64,000 nt of DNA, from contig CAWFYC010000030.1 in the NCBI GenBank assembly GCA_963819855.1, positions 1 through 64,000 on the forward strand. The letters run 5' to 3'. The number at the start of each line of letters is the position of its first letter. The stretch's first letter is position 1. The stretch comes from JAMXLO01 sp963819855. Its GTDB lineage: Bacteria > Pseudomonadota > Alphaproteobacteria > Acetobacterales > Acetobacteraceae. The position numbers were made by a program, and so were the translations under genes. Positions 15,325 to 24,996 of this stretch are shown here, in pieces. The notes beneath the pieces were generated by a model. The model did not search any database and had not been told where the DNA came from. It saw only the letters and a list, made by a program, of their open reading frames with translations.

Positions 15325-17343
15325 CTACCAGGGACGCACGTCCAGCCAGGTGCTCTGATAGGTGGCGCCTTCACCCATGTCGGTATAGGCATCCGAGCAT
15401 AGCATGTTCACCGTGCCGTCCGCTGTCTCATCGTCAGGGCGCTGACCTGGAACCAGCACCACGCCCGGTTGGATCTCGTCGCGCACGTGTAACGTAAGCC
15501 CGACCGTGCCGCGATCGTTCACCAGGCGCACGCGATCACCATCCCGCAGGTTGCGGACATCCGCATCGGCAGGGTGCAGCACACAGTACGGCGTGCCCTC
15601 GCGCCGACGCAGGAACGCGACGCCAGAAAATGCTGTGTGGCTCAGGAAATATCCCGGACCGGTCAGCAGCCGCAGCGGCCATTGCGCACCCTGCGTTGCT
15701 TCAACCGGATCGGGCCGCCAGTCCGGCATCGGCGAAAGTCCCTGTTTTGCCAGCGCCTCCGAATAGAATTCCAATCGGCTCGAGGGCGTGTGGAACTGCT
15801 GGCCGGCCTTGGTTGCGATGGAAACCGGGCCGGCGTCGCGCAGCGCGTCGGGATCGAATGCCGCGACCGCGCCTTTCGCGCCACGGAACAGCTCGCGCAG
15901 CAGCTCAGGCTCCGACATGCGGAACACCGGATCGGTGACGCCGATGCGCGCCGCCAGCTCCTGCGTCAGCTTCAGGTTGGACCACGCCTCACCCTGCGGC
16001 GCCACCGCGCGCGGCGAATACTGCATGTAATAGGTGCCATAGGCACGGAAGAAATCCTCGGTCTCCAGGTAGGTCGCCGCCGGCAGCACGATGTCGGCAT
16101 AGCGCGCGGTCATGGTCAGGAACGGGTCGTGCACCACGGTGAACAGGTCCTCGCGCGCCAGACCACGCCGCGTCTTCGCGCTGTCCGGACAGGTGATCGC
16201 GGGGTTGTTGGAAGCGATGAACAGCGCACGGATCGGCGGGTCGGTCAGTTCCAGCAGCGCCTCGCCGAGGCGATTATGGTTGATCGTGCGTGTCGTTGCG
16301 GGGCCAGACGGCTTGCGCAGCGAGTTGTAGTTGAATTCGAACGACGACGCCGTCAGGTTAATCGCGCCGCCGCCGTAACGGCCATAGGCGCCGGTGACGC
16401 CGGGCAGCAGTGCCACGGTGCGGAGGGCCTGGCCGCCATAGGTGAAGCGGGTCATGCCCCAGCCCAGCCGGATCAGTGACAGCTTCGCCGCGCCGTACAT
16501 CGCGGCGAGCCGCTCCACGTCGGTCGCCGACACGCCCGTGATGTCAGCGACGCGGTCCGGCGGGAAGCGCGGCAGCACCTCGCGCTCGACACGATCGAAG
16601 CCGAGAGTGTGCGCTGCGATGTAGTCGCGGTCGCACAGCCTGTCGCGCACCAGGATGTGCATGATGCCTAGCGCAAGCGCGGCATCGGTGCCGATGCGGA
16701 TCGGAATGTGCCAGTCCGCGTTCTGCGCCGAGCGCGTGCGGCGCGGATCTATCACCACGAACGGCACGCCGCGTTTGCGGACCTCCTCGAGCTTGGCCCA
16801 GAAATGCACGTTGGTGGCGAACAGGTCGGCGCCCCAGCAGATCACCAGATCGGACTCGACGACCGATTCCGGATCGGCGCCGCCGATCGGACCGACCGTC
16901 GCGTCCCATGCCGCCTCCATGCAACTGTCGCACACCGTGCCGGCCCACAGCCGGCTGACACCCATGGCATGGAACAGCCCGTTCGGCAGGCCGCGATTCA
17001 TCTGGCCCTGATGCGAACTGTAGCAATAGCCGAGCAGCGCCAGCGGGCCCAACTCCCCGATAACGGACTTCCAGCGCGCGGTGATTTCGTCCAGCGCCGC
17101 GTCCCAGGTGATCGGTGCGAACCTACCCTCGCCTTTTGCACCGACGCGACGCAACGGTGTGGCGATGCGGTCGGGCGAGTGCACCAGTTCGGCGTCGCGG
17201 TTCACCTTGGCGCAGGCAAAGCCGGCGGTGAACGGCTGATCGGGGTCGCCCTCGATCCGCATGACGCGGTCATTCTCCACATGTGCCACCAGGCTGCACA
17301 TATCCGGACAGTCATGCCCACAAACGACCCGAATGGTTGCCAC
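15325..17343 (-). CDS. Molybdopterin-dependent oxidoreductase, Mo/4Fe-4S
   Basis: The product is a 672-residue catalytic subunit of the bis-MGD (DMSO reductase) family. The N-terminus starts immediately with CGHDCPDMC and a fourth cysteine in GFACAK, ligating a 4Fe-4S cluster. No Tat signal is present, so a cytoplasmic location is likely. The C-terminal molydop-binding domain begins around 555 (LRLLTGPGYFLSHTAF). The start is GTG 17343, chosen because GGAG lies 7 bases upstream and the iron-sulfur motif follows at once; the open frame continues to 17451 without support. The substrate cannot be named. It is divergent from the GNAT gene, 101 bases away. Confidence 0.88.
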   Translation of the reverse strand: MATIRVVCGHDCPDMCSLVAHVENDRVMRIEGDPDQPFTAGFACAKVNRDAELVHSPDRIATPLRRVGAKGEGRFAPITWDAALDEITARWKSVIGELGPLALLGYCYSSHQGQMNRGLPNGLFHAMGVSRLWAGTVCDSCMEAAWDATVGPIGGADPESVVESDLVICWGADLFATNVHFWAKLEEVRKRGVPFVVIDPRRTRSAQNADWHIPIRIGTDAALALGIMHILVRDRLCDRDYIAAHTLGFDRVEREVLPRFPPDRVADITGVSATDVERLAAMYGAAKLSLIRLGWGMTRFTYGGQALRTVALLPGVTGAYGRYGGGAINLTASSFEFNYNSLRKPSGPATTRTINHNRLGEALLELTDPPIRALFIASNNPAITCPDSAKTRRGLAREDLFTVVHDPFLTMTARYADIVLPAATYLETEDFFRAYGTYYMQYSPRAVAPQGEAWSNLKLTQELAARIGVTDPVFRMSEPELLRELFRGAKGAVAAFDPDALRDAGPVSIATKAGQQFHTPSSRLEFYSEALAKQGLSPMPDWRPDPVEATQGAQWPLRLLTGPGYFLSHTAFSGVAFLRRREGTPYCVLHPADADVRNLRDGDRVRLVNDRGTVGLTLHVRDEIQPGVVLVPGQRPDDETADGTVNMLCSDAYTDMGEGATYQSTWLDVRPW

Positions 17344-17444
17344 CTTGCGTCTCCATGTTGACCGGCCGACGGTAGGGCGTATGCCACTTGTGCGGTAGAC
17401 CATGTGTTGATCCGCTCCCCAGACCATTCCGACGAGCTTCACGC

Positions 17445-17981
17445 ATGTCACTGCTGATCCGCGACAGCCGACCCGAGGACGTTCCCGCTATCACCGCCAT
17501 CTTTGGCCATGCGGTTGTGTATGGGAACGCCAGCTTCGAGACTGACCCGCCTGACGCGAGGGAAATCGGGCGACGGCGCGATGCGCTGTTGGCGGCGGGG
17601 TTTCCGTACCTGGTTGCGGAAGATGCGGCGGGACGGGTCGTGGGCTACAGCTCTGCCGGAACGTATCGCCCGCGTCCGGGATATCGCTTCACCGTGGAGA
17701 ACTCGGTCTATGTGGAGCCGGATCGCCAGGGTCAGGGCATCGGGCTGGCGCTGCTGCCGCGGCTGATAGAGCGCTGCGAGACGCTGGGATTCCGGCTGAT
17801 GGTGGCGGTGATCGGCGATTCAGCCAACCGCGCGTCGATCCGCCTGCACGAGCGCTGCGGCTTCAGGCACGCAGGGCTACTGCCGGCGATCGGCTGGAAG
17901 CACGGGCACTGGCTCGATTCGGTGATGATGGTGCGTCCGCTCGGGCCGGGAGCGAGCGAACCGCCGGATCAGCGGGTCTGA
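17445..17981 (+). CDS. GNAT N-acetyltransferase (PAT/MnaT-like)
   Basis: This is a 178-residue GNAT-fold acetyltransferase. The N-terminus LLIRDSRPEDVPAITAIFG followed by VYGNASFETDPP is typical of the phosphinothricin/methionine-sulfoximine acetyltransferase group. VEPDRQGQGIGLALL near residue 95 is the acetyl-CoA pyrophosphate-binding loop. The C-terminal HERCGFRHAGLLPAIGWKHG also fits that group. Members acetylate glutamine-analogue toxins or amino acids. The last 13 bases overlap the 3' end of napC, which is convergent. Confidence 0.88.
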   Translation: MSLLIRDSRPEDVPAITAIFGHAVVYGNASFETDPPDAREIGRRRDALLAAGFPYLVAEDAAGRVVGYSSAGTYRPRPGYRFTVENSVYVEPDRQGQGIGLALLPRLIERCETLGFRLMVAVIGDSANRASIRLHERCGFRHAGLLPAIGWKHGHWLDSVMMVRPLGPGASEPPDQRV

Positions 17982-18610
17982 TCGCGCGTGTCGATCAACT
18001 CCGGCGCCTCGGCCCACCCGGGCGCCACACCGGCCATGTCCGGCAATTCGTGGGCGATGCCCTTGTGGCAGTCGATGCAGGTGCGCAGCCCGGTCAGCAG
18101 GTACTGCTGGTGGATGCGCGCCGCCCGTACGGTCTGCTTCGACAGGTCCATGGCAATGGCCGAATGGCAATTGCGGCACTCCAGCGAATCGTTCGCCTTG
18201 AACCGCGCCCACTCATGCTGGGCCAGTTCCAGCCGGTGATCCAGGAACCGTTGCCGCGTGCTGACGGTGCCGAACAGATGCCCCCATACTTCCTTTGAGG
18301 CTTGCATTTTGCGCGCGATCTTGTTGGTCCAGTTGTGTGGCACGTGGCAATCCGAGCAGATCGCACGCACGCCGGACCGGTTGGAGAAGTGCGCGGTGTG
18401 CGACAGCTCCTGATAGACGTTGCTGCGCATCTCGTGGCAGGACAGACAGAACGTCTCGGTGTTGGTGAACTCCAGCGAGGTGTTGAAACCACCCCAGAAC
18501 ACCAGACCGCAGGCGAAGCCGCCAAGTGTGAGGAAGCCAAGGCTCAGCGCGGTGGCAGGGGAGCTGGCCACCGACCAGAGGCTGCTCAGCCAGGTAAGCA
18601 AGGAGCGCAT
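17969..18610 (-). CDS. napC: Periplasmic nitrate reductase tetrahaem cytochrome c (NapC/NirT)
   Basis: NapC takes electrons from ubiquinol at the inner membrane and passes them to NapB. The 213-residue protein has one N-terminal membrane anchor (about 18-42) and four CxxCH haem sites: CLSCH, CSDCH, CRNCH and CIDCH, as expected for the NapC/NirT family. ATG 18610 is used; it lies two bases from the napB stop, fitting the operon. It is the last gene of napEFDABC. Its stop overlaps the convergent GNAT gene by 13 bases. Confidence 0.95.
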   Translation of the reverse strand: MRSLLTWLSSLWSVASSPATALSLGFLTLGGFACGLVFWGGFNTSLEFTNTETFCLSCHEMRSNVYQELSHTAHFSNRSGVRAICSDCHVPHNWTNKIARKMQASKEVWGHLFGTVSTRQRFLDHRLELAQHEWARFKANDSLECRNCHSAIAMDLSKQTVRAARIHQQYLLTGLRTCIDCHKGIAHELPDMAGVAPGWAEAPELIDTRDQTR

Positions 18611-18611
18611 G

Positions 18612-19055
18612 TCAGCGCGCTTGTAATGCGTCGCGGAACGTATTGCGCACCAGCGGCTGCGCATCCGTCTGTGGCACGTGACAGGCATTGCAGAAATAGC
18701 GCCGCGGCGTCACATCGGCCAGCACCTGGCCATCGCGGTCCATGAAGTGCGTGACGCTGATCATCGGCGCACCGGAACCCTCGATGAACTGCCGCGCGTG
18801 ACAGGTGAGGCACTGATTGGTGTGCAGCGTGATCTGGTAGCCCTCGATCGCGTGCGGAATGACCGGCGGCTGTTCCGGGTAGTTGCGCGCGCGCCGGATA
18901 TCGTCGGTGACCGGGCGCGCTACGGGCAGCGCCGGCACCGGCGTGGTTGGCGGCGAATTGCCGATGAGCCGCGGTGCGTCGGGCGTCGGTTGCGCAACTG
19001 CGCCCGAGGCGGCAAGCAACGCCGCCACGACCAGCAGCGTCCATCGCATCATCAT
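18612..19055 (-). CDS. napB: Periplasmic nitrate reductase di-haem cytochrome c subunit
   Basis: NapB is the small electron-transfer subunit of the periplasmic nitrate reductase. The 147-residue protein has a signal peptide (MMMRWTLLVVAALLAASGAVAQ) and two CxxCH haem sites, CLTCH and CNACH, with the family's spacing. ATG 19055 is preferred because it overlaps the napA stop by four bases (ATGA). Two further in-frame ATG codons follow at once, so the exact start could be 3 or 6 bases later. The length is normal for the family. Confidence 0.95.
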   Translation of the reverse strand: MMMRWTLLVVAALLAASGAVAQPTPDAPRLIGNSPPTTPVPALPVARPVTDDIRRARNYPEQPPVIPHAIEGYQITLHTNQCLTCHARQFIEGSGAPMISVTHFMDRDGQVLADVTPRRYFCNACHVPQTDAQPLVRNTFRDALQAR

Positions 19056-21542
19056 GCCGGCACCACCTTGACCGCACATTTCTTGAAGTCGGTCTGCTTG
19101 GAGATCGGATCGGTCGCGTCCAGCGTTGTCTGGTTGATCAACTGGCTGGCGTCGAACCAGGGCACGAAGATCACGCCCTCCGGCATGCGGTTGCGGCCGC
19201 GGATCTCGACGCGGGAGCGGATTTCGCCGCGCCGCGAGATCACCCGCACCTCCGCGCCTTGGTTGATACCAAGCGTGCGCGCGTCCACCGCGTTCATGAA
19301 CACGCGTGCACCAGGGAAGGCGCGATACAGCTCCGGCACGCGCATCGTCATCGAGCCGGAATGCCAGTGCTCCAGCACGCGACCGGTGACGAGCCAGAAC
19401 TTGTAGTCGGCATCAGGCGATTCGGCCGGCGGCTCATACGGGGCGGTGAGGATCACCGCGCGCCCGTCGGGCCGGCCATAGAACCGCACACTCTCGCCGG
19501 GCTTCACATAGGGATCGAGACCTTCGCGATAGCGCCAGCGCGTCTCCTTGCCGTCCACCACCGGCCAGCGCAGGCCGCGCGTCTGGTGGTAGGTGTCGAA
19601 CGGCGCAAGGTCGTGGCCGTGACCGCGCCCGAAGGCGGCATATTCCTCGAACAATCCCTTGTGCAGATAGAAGCCAAAGTGCTGCGCCTCGGCGTTCGCA
19701 TAGGCCGGATCGCAGTCGCTGGCCGGATAGCGGTCGACCTGGCCGTTGCGGAACAGCACGTCGAACAGGGTCTTGCCGCGAAACGCCGGATTGGCGGCGA
19801 GAGTTTCCGCCGGCCAGACTTCATCGGTGGTGAACCGCTTGGAGAACTCGACGATCTGCCAGACATCCGACCGCGCCTCGCCGGGCGCGTCCACCAACTG
19901 ATGCCAGAACTGGGTGCGCCGCTCGGCATTGCCGTAGGCGCCTTCCTTCTCCACCCACATCGCCGCCGGCAGGATCAGGTCGGCCGCCATCGCGGTGACG
20001 GTGGGATAGGCCTCCGACACGACGACGAAGTTTTCCGGGTTGCGATAGCCGGGGTAGGTTTCGTTGGCGCTGTTTGGCGCCGCCTGCACGTTGTTGGTGG
20101 TCTGCGTCCAGTACCAGTTGAGCTTGCCGTCCTTCAGCATCCGGTCCTGCTGCACGGCGTGGTAGCCGGGCTTGTCCGGCAGCAGGCCTTGCGGCACACG
20201 CCAGACCTCCTCGACATGGTTGCGGTGCGCGGGGTTCGTCACGACCATGTCGGCCGGCAGGCGATGCGCGAACGTGCCGACCTCGCGTGCGGTACCGCAG
20301 GCCGAAGGCTGTCCGGTCAGAGAGAAAGGGCCATTGCCGGGTTCGGCGATCTTGCCGGTCAGCAGATGCAGGTTATAGCAAAGCTGGTTCGCCCATACCC
20401 CGCGCACATGCTGATTGAAGCCCATCGTCCACAACGACAACGACCTTCCGCTTCGGATCGGCATATAGCTCCGCCAGCGCATGCAACTGATCGGGCTCGA
20501 CGCCGGACAGCGCCGAGACCTTCTCCAGCGTGTAGTCCTTCACGAAGGCCGCGTAGCTGTCGAAGTCCGTCGGCGTCATCACCGTTGGATCGGCCGCGCC
20601 GTTCGCCCGCTTCTCGCGCGGATCCTCGGGGCGCAGGCCGTAGCCGATGTCGGTCTGCGCGCGCATGAACGTGGCGTGGTCGCGCACGAAGTCCTGGTGC
20701 ACCCGATCCGTCGTGATGATGTGGTTGGCGATGTAGTTGAGGATCGCGAGATCGGTACCCGGCCGGAACACGATCGGCAGGTCCGCCAGATCGGAACTGC
20801 GGTTGGTGAAGGTGGACAGCACCGTGACCTGCACATGCGGCGAAGACAGCCGGCGATCGGTCACCCGCGTCCACAGGATCGGGTGCATCTCAGCCATGTT
20901 GGAGCCCCACAGCACGAACGCGTCGGCCTGCTCGAAATCGTCGTAGCAGCCCATCGGCTCGTCCATGCCGAAGGTGCGGATGAACGCGTAGGCGGCCGAC
21001 GCCATGCAATGTCGTGCATTCGGATCGAGGTTGTTGGAGCGGAAGCCGGCGCGCATCAGCTTGGTGGCGGCGTAGCCTTCCCAGATGGTGGACTGGCCGG
21101 ACATGAACATACCCAGCGCTGTCGGGCCCTTCGCCTTCAACACGCGCTTGGCCTCGCTTGCCATCACGTCGAAGGCCTCGTCCCAGGTGACTGGCGTGAA
21201 CACCCCGTCCTTGGCGTAGCGACCGTCGCGTTTGCGCAGCAACGGCTGGGTCAGGCGATCGGCGCCGTACATGATCTTGGAGAGGAAGTAGCCCTTCACA
21301 CAGTTCAGTCCACGGTTCACTTCGGACAGCATATCGCCATGGGTGGCAACGACGCGGCCTTCCTTCACGCCGACCATCACGCCGCAGCCGGTGCCGCAGA
21401 AGCGACAGGCGGCCTTGGACCACTTGATCTGCAGCGATTCGATGCCGCCGGCCACCGGCTGCGCGCGGGCAGGCAGTACCACGCCGGCCGCCAGCGCCGC
21501 GACCGCGCCGGCATGCGCCTTCAGCAGATCGCGACGGTTCAT
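19052..21542 (-). pseudogene. napA: Periplasmic nitrate reductase catalytic subunit NapA, one-base frame disruption
   Basis: NapA reduces nitrate to nitrite in the periplasm using bis-MGD molybdenum and a 4Fe-4S cluster. The N-terminal frame starts at ATG 21542 with Tat motif NRRDLLK, the cluster cysteines (CRFCGTGCG, GLNCVKG), and the Mo-ligand cysteine in NARHCMAS. It leaves the family sequence just after ADPKRKV. The C-terminal frame resumes with SLWTMGFNQH and runs to 19052. The break falls within 20429-20445 (minus strand GTCGTTGTCGTTGTGG) and behaves as one extra base. Removing it would give about 829 residues, the normal length. All other regions look intact, so this is either a recent mutation or a sequencing indel. 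The start overlaps napD by ATGA. Confidence 0.9.
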
Positions 21543-21802
21543 GCGGGGTCTCCATCGGGTTCCGAGTGTTCAAAGACATCCGAGTGTTCAAAGACAAGGG
21601 TGGCGGACAGCACGCCGTTCAGGTCGGCGATGCGATCGAGCGTGTCCGCGATATCGCGCTGCCGGCTTGCCTCGAGGACCACAATGATGCGGCCGTGGTC
21701 GATCGCCAGCACATCGGCGCCGGCAAGTTCCGCGATCCGCGCCGCCACCGCGTCCTGCGTGGGAGGTCGCGCCTTGACCACGGCGGAGGCGATATGGAGC
21801 AT
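21539..21802 (-). CDS. napD: Nap chaperone NapD
   Basis: NapD binds the Tat signal of NapA and aids its maturation in the cytoplasm. The product is 87 residues from ATG 21802 (91 if GTG 21814, which overlaps the napF stop, is used). LHIASAVVKA, VLAIDHGRIIVVLEA and DLNGVLSATLVFEH match the ferredoxin-like NapD fold. The C-terminus contains a perfect 18-bp tandem duplication giving VFEHSDVFEHSE, so the tail is six residues longer than it would otherwise be. The stop overlaps the napA ATG by four bases. Confidence 0.9.
   Translation of the reverse strand: MLHIASAVVKARPPTQDAVAARIAELAGADVLAIDHGRIIVVLEASRQRDIADTLDRIADLNGVLSATLVFEHSDVFEHSEPDGDPA
21561..21596. repeat. 18-bp perfect tandem duplication in napD
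   Basis: TCCGAGTGTTCAAAGACA occurs twice in direct succession, 21561-21578 and 21579-21596. It keeps the reading frame and repeats six residues near the NapD C-terminus. Confidence 0.95.
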
Positions 21803-21806
21803 TCGC

Positions 21807-22067
21807 TCAGACACCGGCACCCGGCTGTGCAACGGCAATCGCGCTCACCGGACAGGACGACAGGCACTCGCCACAGGCCGTGCACCTGGCGGGGACGATA
21901 CTCGGCAACGGCGGGCCGCCCAACCGTGGCGTGAAGCTGATCGCTTGCTCGGGGCAGGCATCGGCACATGACTGGCAGTGAACGAACTGCCGGGCCAGGC
22001 AGGTATCGGCGATCACGACGGGTGCCTGGCGCACACGGGTCAGGAAGGAACGCCTGGTCGTCGCCAT
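21807..22067 (-). CDS. napF: Nap ferredoxin-type protein NapF, short form
   Basis: NapF is a cytoplasmic iron-sulfur protein linked to NapA maturation. The product has 86 residues beginning MATTRRSFLTRVRQAP. Two cysteine sets are visible: C-x7-CQSCADACP and CTACGECLSSCP, enough for two 4Fe-4S clusters. Well-known NapF proteins are about twice as long with more clusters, so this is a short form carrying the C-terminal-type half. ATG 22067 is used; the frame is open further upstream through napE but without family similarity. It lies between napE and napD. Confidence 0.88.
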   Translation of the reverse strand: MATTRRSFLTRVRQAPVVIADTCLARQFVHCQSCADACPEQAISFTPRLGGPPLPSIVPARCTACGECLSSCPVSAIAVAQPGAGV

Positions 22068-22071
22068 CGCG

Positions 22072-22266
22072 TTACGAATGCGATGGCGGCCCTGGCGGGC
22101 CGTTGAATTGCTGATACATCCAGACGGCAAGGCCCCAGCCACCGACGACACCGACGGTAATTACCGGCCAGACCAGAACGGCCAGCACGGCAAATACCAA
22201 CAGTTCCAGCCGTCGCCGCGGAGACGCTCCGGGAGGGCTGGACCGGGAGAGCGACGGGCTGGCCAC
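22072..22266 (-). CDS. napE: Periplasmic nitrate reductase NapE-family membrane protein
   Basis: This is a small inner-membrane protein of 64 residues with one long hydrophobic helix. The motif RRLELLVFAVLAVLVWPVIT followed by VVGGWGLAVWMYQQF is characteristic of NapE. Its exact role is unknown, but it is found at the head of alphaproteobacterial nap operons, as here. The start is GTG 22266 with AAGGA five bases upstream. No FNR-like box was found in the 110 bases between it and the clpB terminator hairpin. Confidence 0.88.
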   Translation of the reverse strand: MASPSLSRSSPPGASPRRRLELLVFAVLAVLVWPVITVGVVGGWGLAVWMYQQFNGPPGPPSHS

Positions 22267-22380
22267 GCCGGTCCTTTCGAATGACGCGTTGCCCGCAGGT
22301 CTAGAGGACCCGAGCGGTCGCGCAATTCGGTATTCTACGTACTAATTATTCCCTAATTCCGCCGTTCGCTGCGGTGAACT

Positions 22381-22409
22381 CCCTCCCACCCCGTTGGGGA
22401 GCGGGAGGG
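22381..22409 (-). terminator. Hairpin downstream of clpB
   Basis: Arms CCCTCCC (22381-22387) and GGGAGGG (22403-22409), plus inner CCCC/GGGG pairing (22389-22392 with 22396-22399) and a GTT loop, form a strong stem-loop 7 bases beyond the clpB stop. There is no clear T-tract, so it may be a weak terminator, an RNA-stabilising hairpin or a dispersed REP-like element. A related C-rich/G-rich hairpin lies at 52960-52982. Confidence 0.6.
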
Positions 22410-22416
22410 ATTGATC

Positions 22417-24996
22417 TCACGCCGCTTCCGCCAGCTGCCCGTTGATCGTCAGCCCCTGCGATCCAGCGGACACATGCACCGTGTCGCCTTCCTTGATCGC
22501 GCCTTCCAGGATCAGCGACGCCAGCGGGTTCTGCAGGCTGCGCTGGATCACCCGCTTCAGTGGCCGCGCGCCATAGGTACTGTCGTAGCCCTCGCCCGCC
22601 AGCCATTCGAGCGCGCTGCGATCCAGCTCCAGCCCGATCTTGCGATCTTCCAACAGCTTGCGGAGATGATCGAGCTGGATCTGCACGATGCTTGCCATGT
22701 CGCTGCGCTGCAGGCGGCGGAACAGGATGATCTCGTCCAGCCGGTTGAGGAATTCGGGCCGGAAGTGGTGACGCACCACGTTCATCACCTGCCCCTGCAC
22801 CATCGTGGTCGGCTCGCCGTCCGGCTGTGCCGCCAGGATGTCGCTGCCCAGGTTGGAGGTCAGCACGATGATGGTGTTCTTGAAGTCCACCGTGCGACCC
22901 TGGCCGTCGGTCAGCCGGCCGTCGTCCAACACCTGCAGCAGCACGTTGAACACGTCCTCGTGGGCCTTCTCCACCTCGTCGAACAGGATCACCTGATACG
23001 GCCGACGCCGCACCGCCTCGGTCAGCACACCGCCCTCGTCGTAGCCGACATACCCGGGTGGGGCGCCGATCAGCCGCGACACCGCGTGGCGCTCCATGAA
23101 CTCGCTCATGTCGATGCGCACCATCGCACGCTCGTCGTCGAACAGAAACTCGGCGAGCGCCTTGCAGGTCTCGGTCTTGCCGACGCCGGTGGGCCCGAGG
23201 AACAGGAAGCTGCCGATCGGCCGGTTCGGATCCTGCAATCCGGCACGCGCGCGACGCACCGCATTGGCGACCGCCTTCAGCGCCTCCTCCTGACCCACGA
23301 CGCGCTTGCGCAACTGCTGTTCCATGTGCAGCAGCTTGTCGCGCTCGCCTTCCATCATCTTGTCCACCGGAATGCCGGTCCAGCGGGACACCACCCCGGC
23401 GATCTGCGACTCGGTGACCGCCTCGTTGACCAACTTGCCGTCGGAGGCCGCGGCCATCTTCTTCTCGATGTCGGGGATAACGCCGTACAGCAGCTCGGAT
23501 GCACGGGCCCAGTTTCCCTGGCGCTGGGCGATCTCGACCTCGCTGCGTGCCTGATCCAGCCGCTCCTTCAGCTTCTGGGTCTCCTGCACCTGCTCCTTCT
23601 CGGCGTGCCACTTGGCGGTCAGCGCATTCAACTCGTCCTCGAGTTCCGCCAGCTCCTTTTCCAGCCTGACCAACCGATCCCGCGACGCCGCATCGTTCTC
23701 CTTGCGCAGCGCCTCGCGCTCGATCTTGAGCTGGATCACCCGGCGATCGAGCTCGTCCAGTTCCTCGGGCTTGCTGTCGACCTCCATGCGCAGCCGGCTC
23801 GCCGCCTCGTCCACCAGGTCGATCGCCTTGTCGGGCAGGAATCGGTCGGTGATGTAGCGGTTGGACAGCGTCGCCGCGGCCACCAGCGCACCGTCGGTGA
23901 TGCGCACGCCGTGGTGCAGCTCGTACTTCTCCTTGATGCCGCGCAGGATCGAGATCGTGTCCTCGACCGACGGCTCGCCCACGAACACCGGCTGGAAGCG
24001 TCGCGCCAAGGCGGCGTCCTTTTCGATGTGCTTGCGGTACTCGTCGAGCGTGGTGGCACCGATGCAGTGCAGCGTGCCGCGCGCCAGCTCCGGTTTGATC
24101 AGATTCGACGCATCCATCGAGCCTTCGGCGCGCCCTGCGCCCACCAGGTTGTGCAGCTCATCGATGAACAGCACGACGTGGCCCTGCGCCGCCTCTACCT
24201 CCTTCAGCACCGCCTTCAGCCGTTCCTCGAACTCGCCGCGGTACTTCGACCCTGCGACCATGGCACCGAGATCGAGCGACAGCAGCTGCTTGCCCTTCAG
24301 CGCCTCGGGTACGTCGCCGTTGACAATGCGCAGCGCGAGCCCCTCGACGATGGCGGTTTTGCCGACGCCGGGTTCGCCGATCAGGACGGGATTGTTCTTG
24401 GTGCGACGCGCCAGCACCTGGATGGTGCGGCGGATTTCCTCATCGCGGCCGATCACCGGATCGAGCTTGCCATCGCGTGCCAGCGCGGTCATGTCGCGAG
24501 CATATTTCTTCAGCGCGTCGAAGCTGGATTCGGCGTTGGGGCTGTCGACTTTGCGGCCCTTGCGGATGTCGTTGACCGCCTTCTCCAGCTCCTGCGGATT
24601 GGCGCCGGCGTTGCGCAGCGCACGGGCGGCCGGCGTGTCGGAGGCGGCGATCGCCACCAGCAGCCGGTCCTGCGCCACGTACTCGTCGCCGGCCTTGGTC
24701 GCGCTCTGCTGTGCGGCATCCAGCAGCCGCACCAACTCGGGCGTGATCTGCGGCTGGCCGGCGCCCGACCCTTGCACCTTGGGCTGGCGCGCGAGCTCGG
24801 TTTCGACCACCGTCAGCGCCGCCTTCGGATCGCCGCCCGCGGCCTTGATCAGGCCGGCGGCCGCGCCTTCCTCGTCGTCCAGCAGCGCCTTCAGCAGGTG
24901 CTGTGGGGTGATCTGCTGGTGGAACTCGCGGATCGCGATCGTCTGGGCAGCTTGCAGGAAGCCGCGCGTCCGCTCGGTGAATTTCTCAATGTCCAT
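22417..24996 (-). CDS. clpB: ATP-dependent disaggregase chaperone ClpB
   Basis: ClpB forms hexamers that pull polypeptides out of aggregates with DnaK. The 859-residue protein has the full family layout. The N-terminal Clp_N repeats span about 1-145. AAA-1 has Walker A GEPGVGKT near 205. A long coiled-coil middle domain lies at about 400-530 (LDELDRRVIQLKIEREALRK). AAA-2 has Walker A GPTGVGKT near 605 and FDEVEKAH, and the D2-small domain follows. ATG 24996 is used. No convincing sigma32-type promoter was recognised in the 119 bases upstream. Confidence 0.98.
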   Translation of the reverse strand: MDIEKFTERTRGFLQAAQTIAIREFHQQITPQHLLKALLDDEEGAAAGLIKAAGGDPKAALTVVETELARQPKVQGSGAGQPQITPELVRLLDAAQQSATKAGDEYVAQDRLLVAIAASDTPAARALRNAGANPQELEKAVNDIRKGRKVDSPNAESSFDALKKYARDMTALARDGKLDPVIGRDEEIRRTIQVLARRTKNNPVLIGEPGVGKTAIVEGLALRIVNGDVPEALKGKQLLSLDLGAMVAGSKYRGEFEERLKAVLKEVEAAQGHVVLFIDELHNLVGAGRAEGSMDASNLIKPELARGTLHCIGATTLDEYRKHIEKDAALARRFQPVFVGEPSVEDTISILRGIKEKYELHHGVRITDGALVAAATLSNRYITDRFLPDKAIDLVDEAASRLRMEVDSKPEELDELDRRVIQLKIEREALRKENDAASRDRLVRLEKELAELEDELNALTAKWHAEKEQVQETQKLKERLDQARSEVEIAQRQGNWARASELLYGVIPDIEKKMAAASDGKLVNEAVTESQIAGVVSRWTGIPVDKMMEGERDKLLHMEQQLRKRVVGQEEALKAVANAVRRARAGLQDPNRPIGSFLFLGPTGVGKTETCKALAEFLFDDERAMVRIDMSEFMERHAVSRLIGAPPGYVGYDEGGVLTEAVRRRPYQVILFDEVEKAHEDVFNVLLQVLDDGRLTDGQGRTVDFKNTIIVLTSNLGSDILAAQPDGEPTTMVQGQVMNVVRHHFRPEFLNRLDEIILFRRLQRSDMASIVQIQLDHLRKLLEDRKIGLELDRSALEWLAGEGYDSTYGARPLKRVIQRSLQNPLASLILEGAIKEGDTVHVSAGSQGLTINGQLAEAA

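Noticed and set aside
19131..19145. TTGATCAAC resembling an FNR half-site pair in napA
   Set aside because: There is no 4-base spacer and it is inside the coding sequence, so it is a chance match.
18974..20668. A 564-codon open frame across napA and napB on the plus strand
   Set aside because: It is antisense to nap genes whose haem and Fe-S motifs are unmistakable, and its translation is repetitive in Arg and His.
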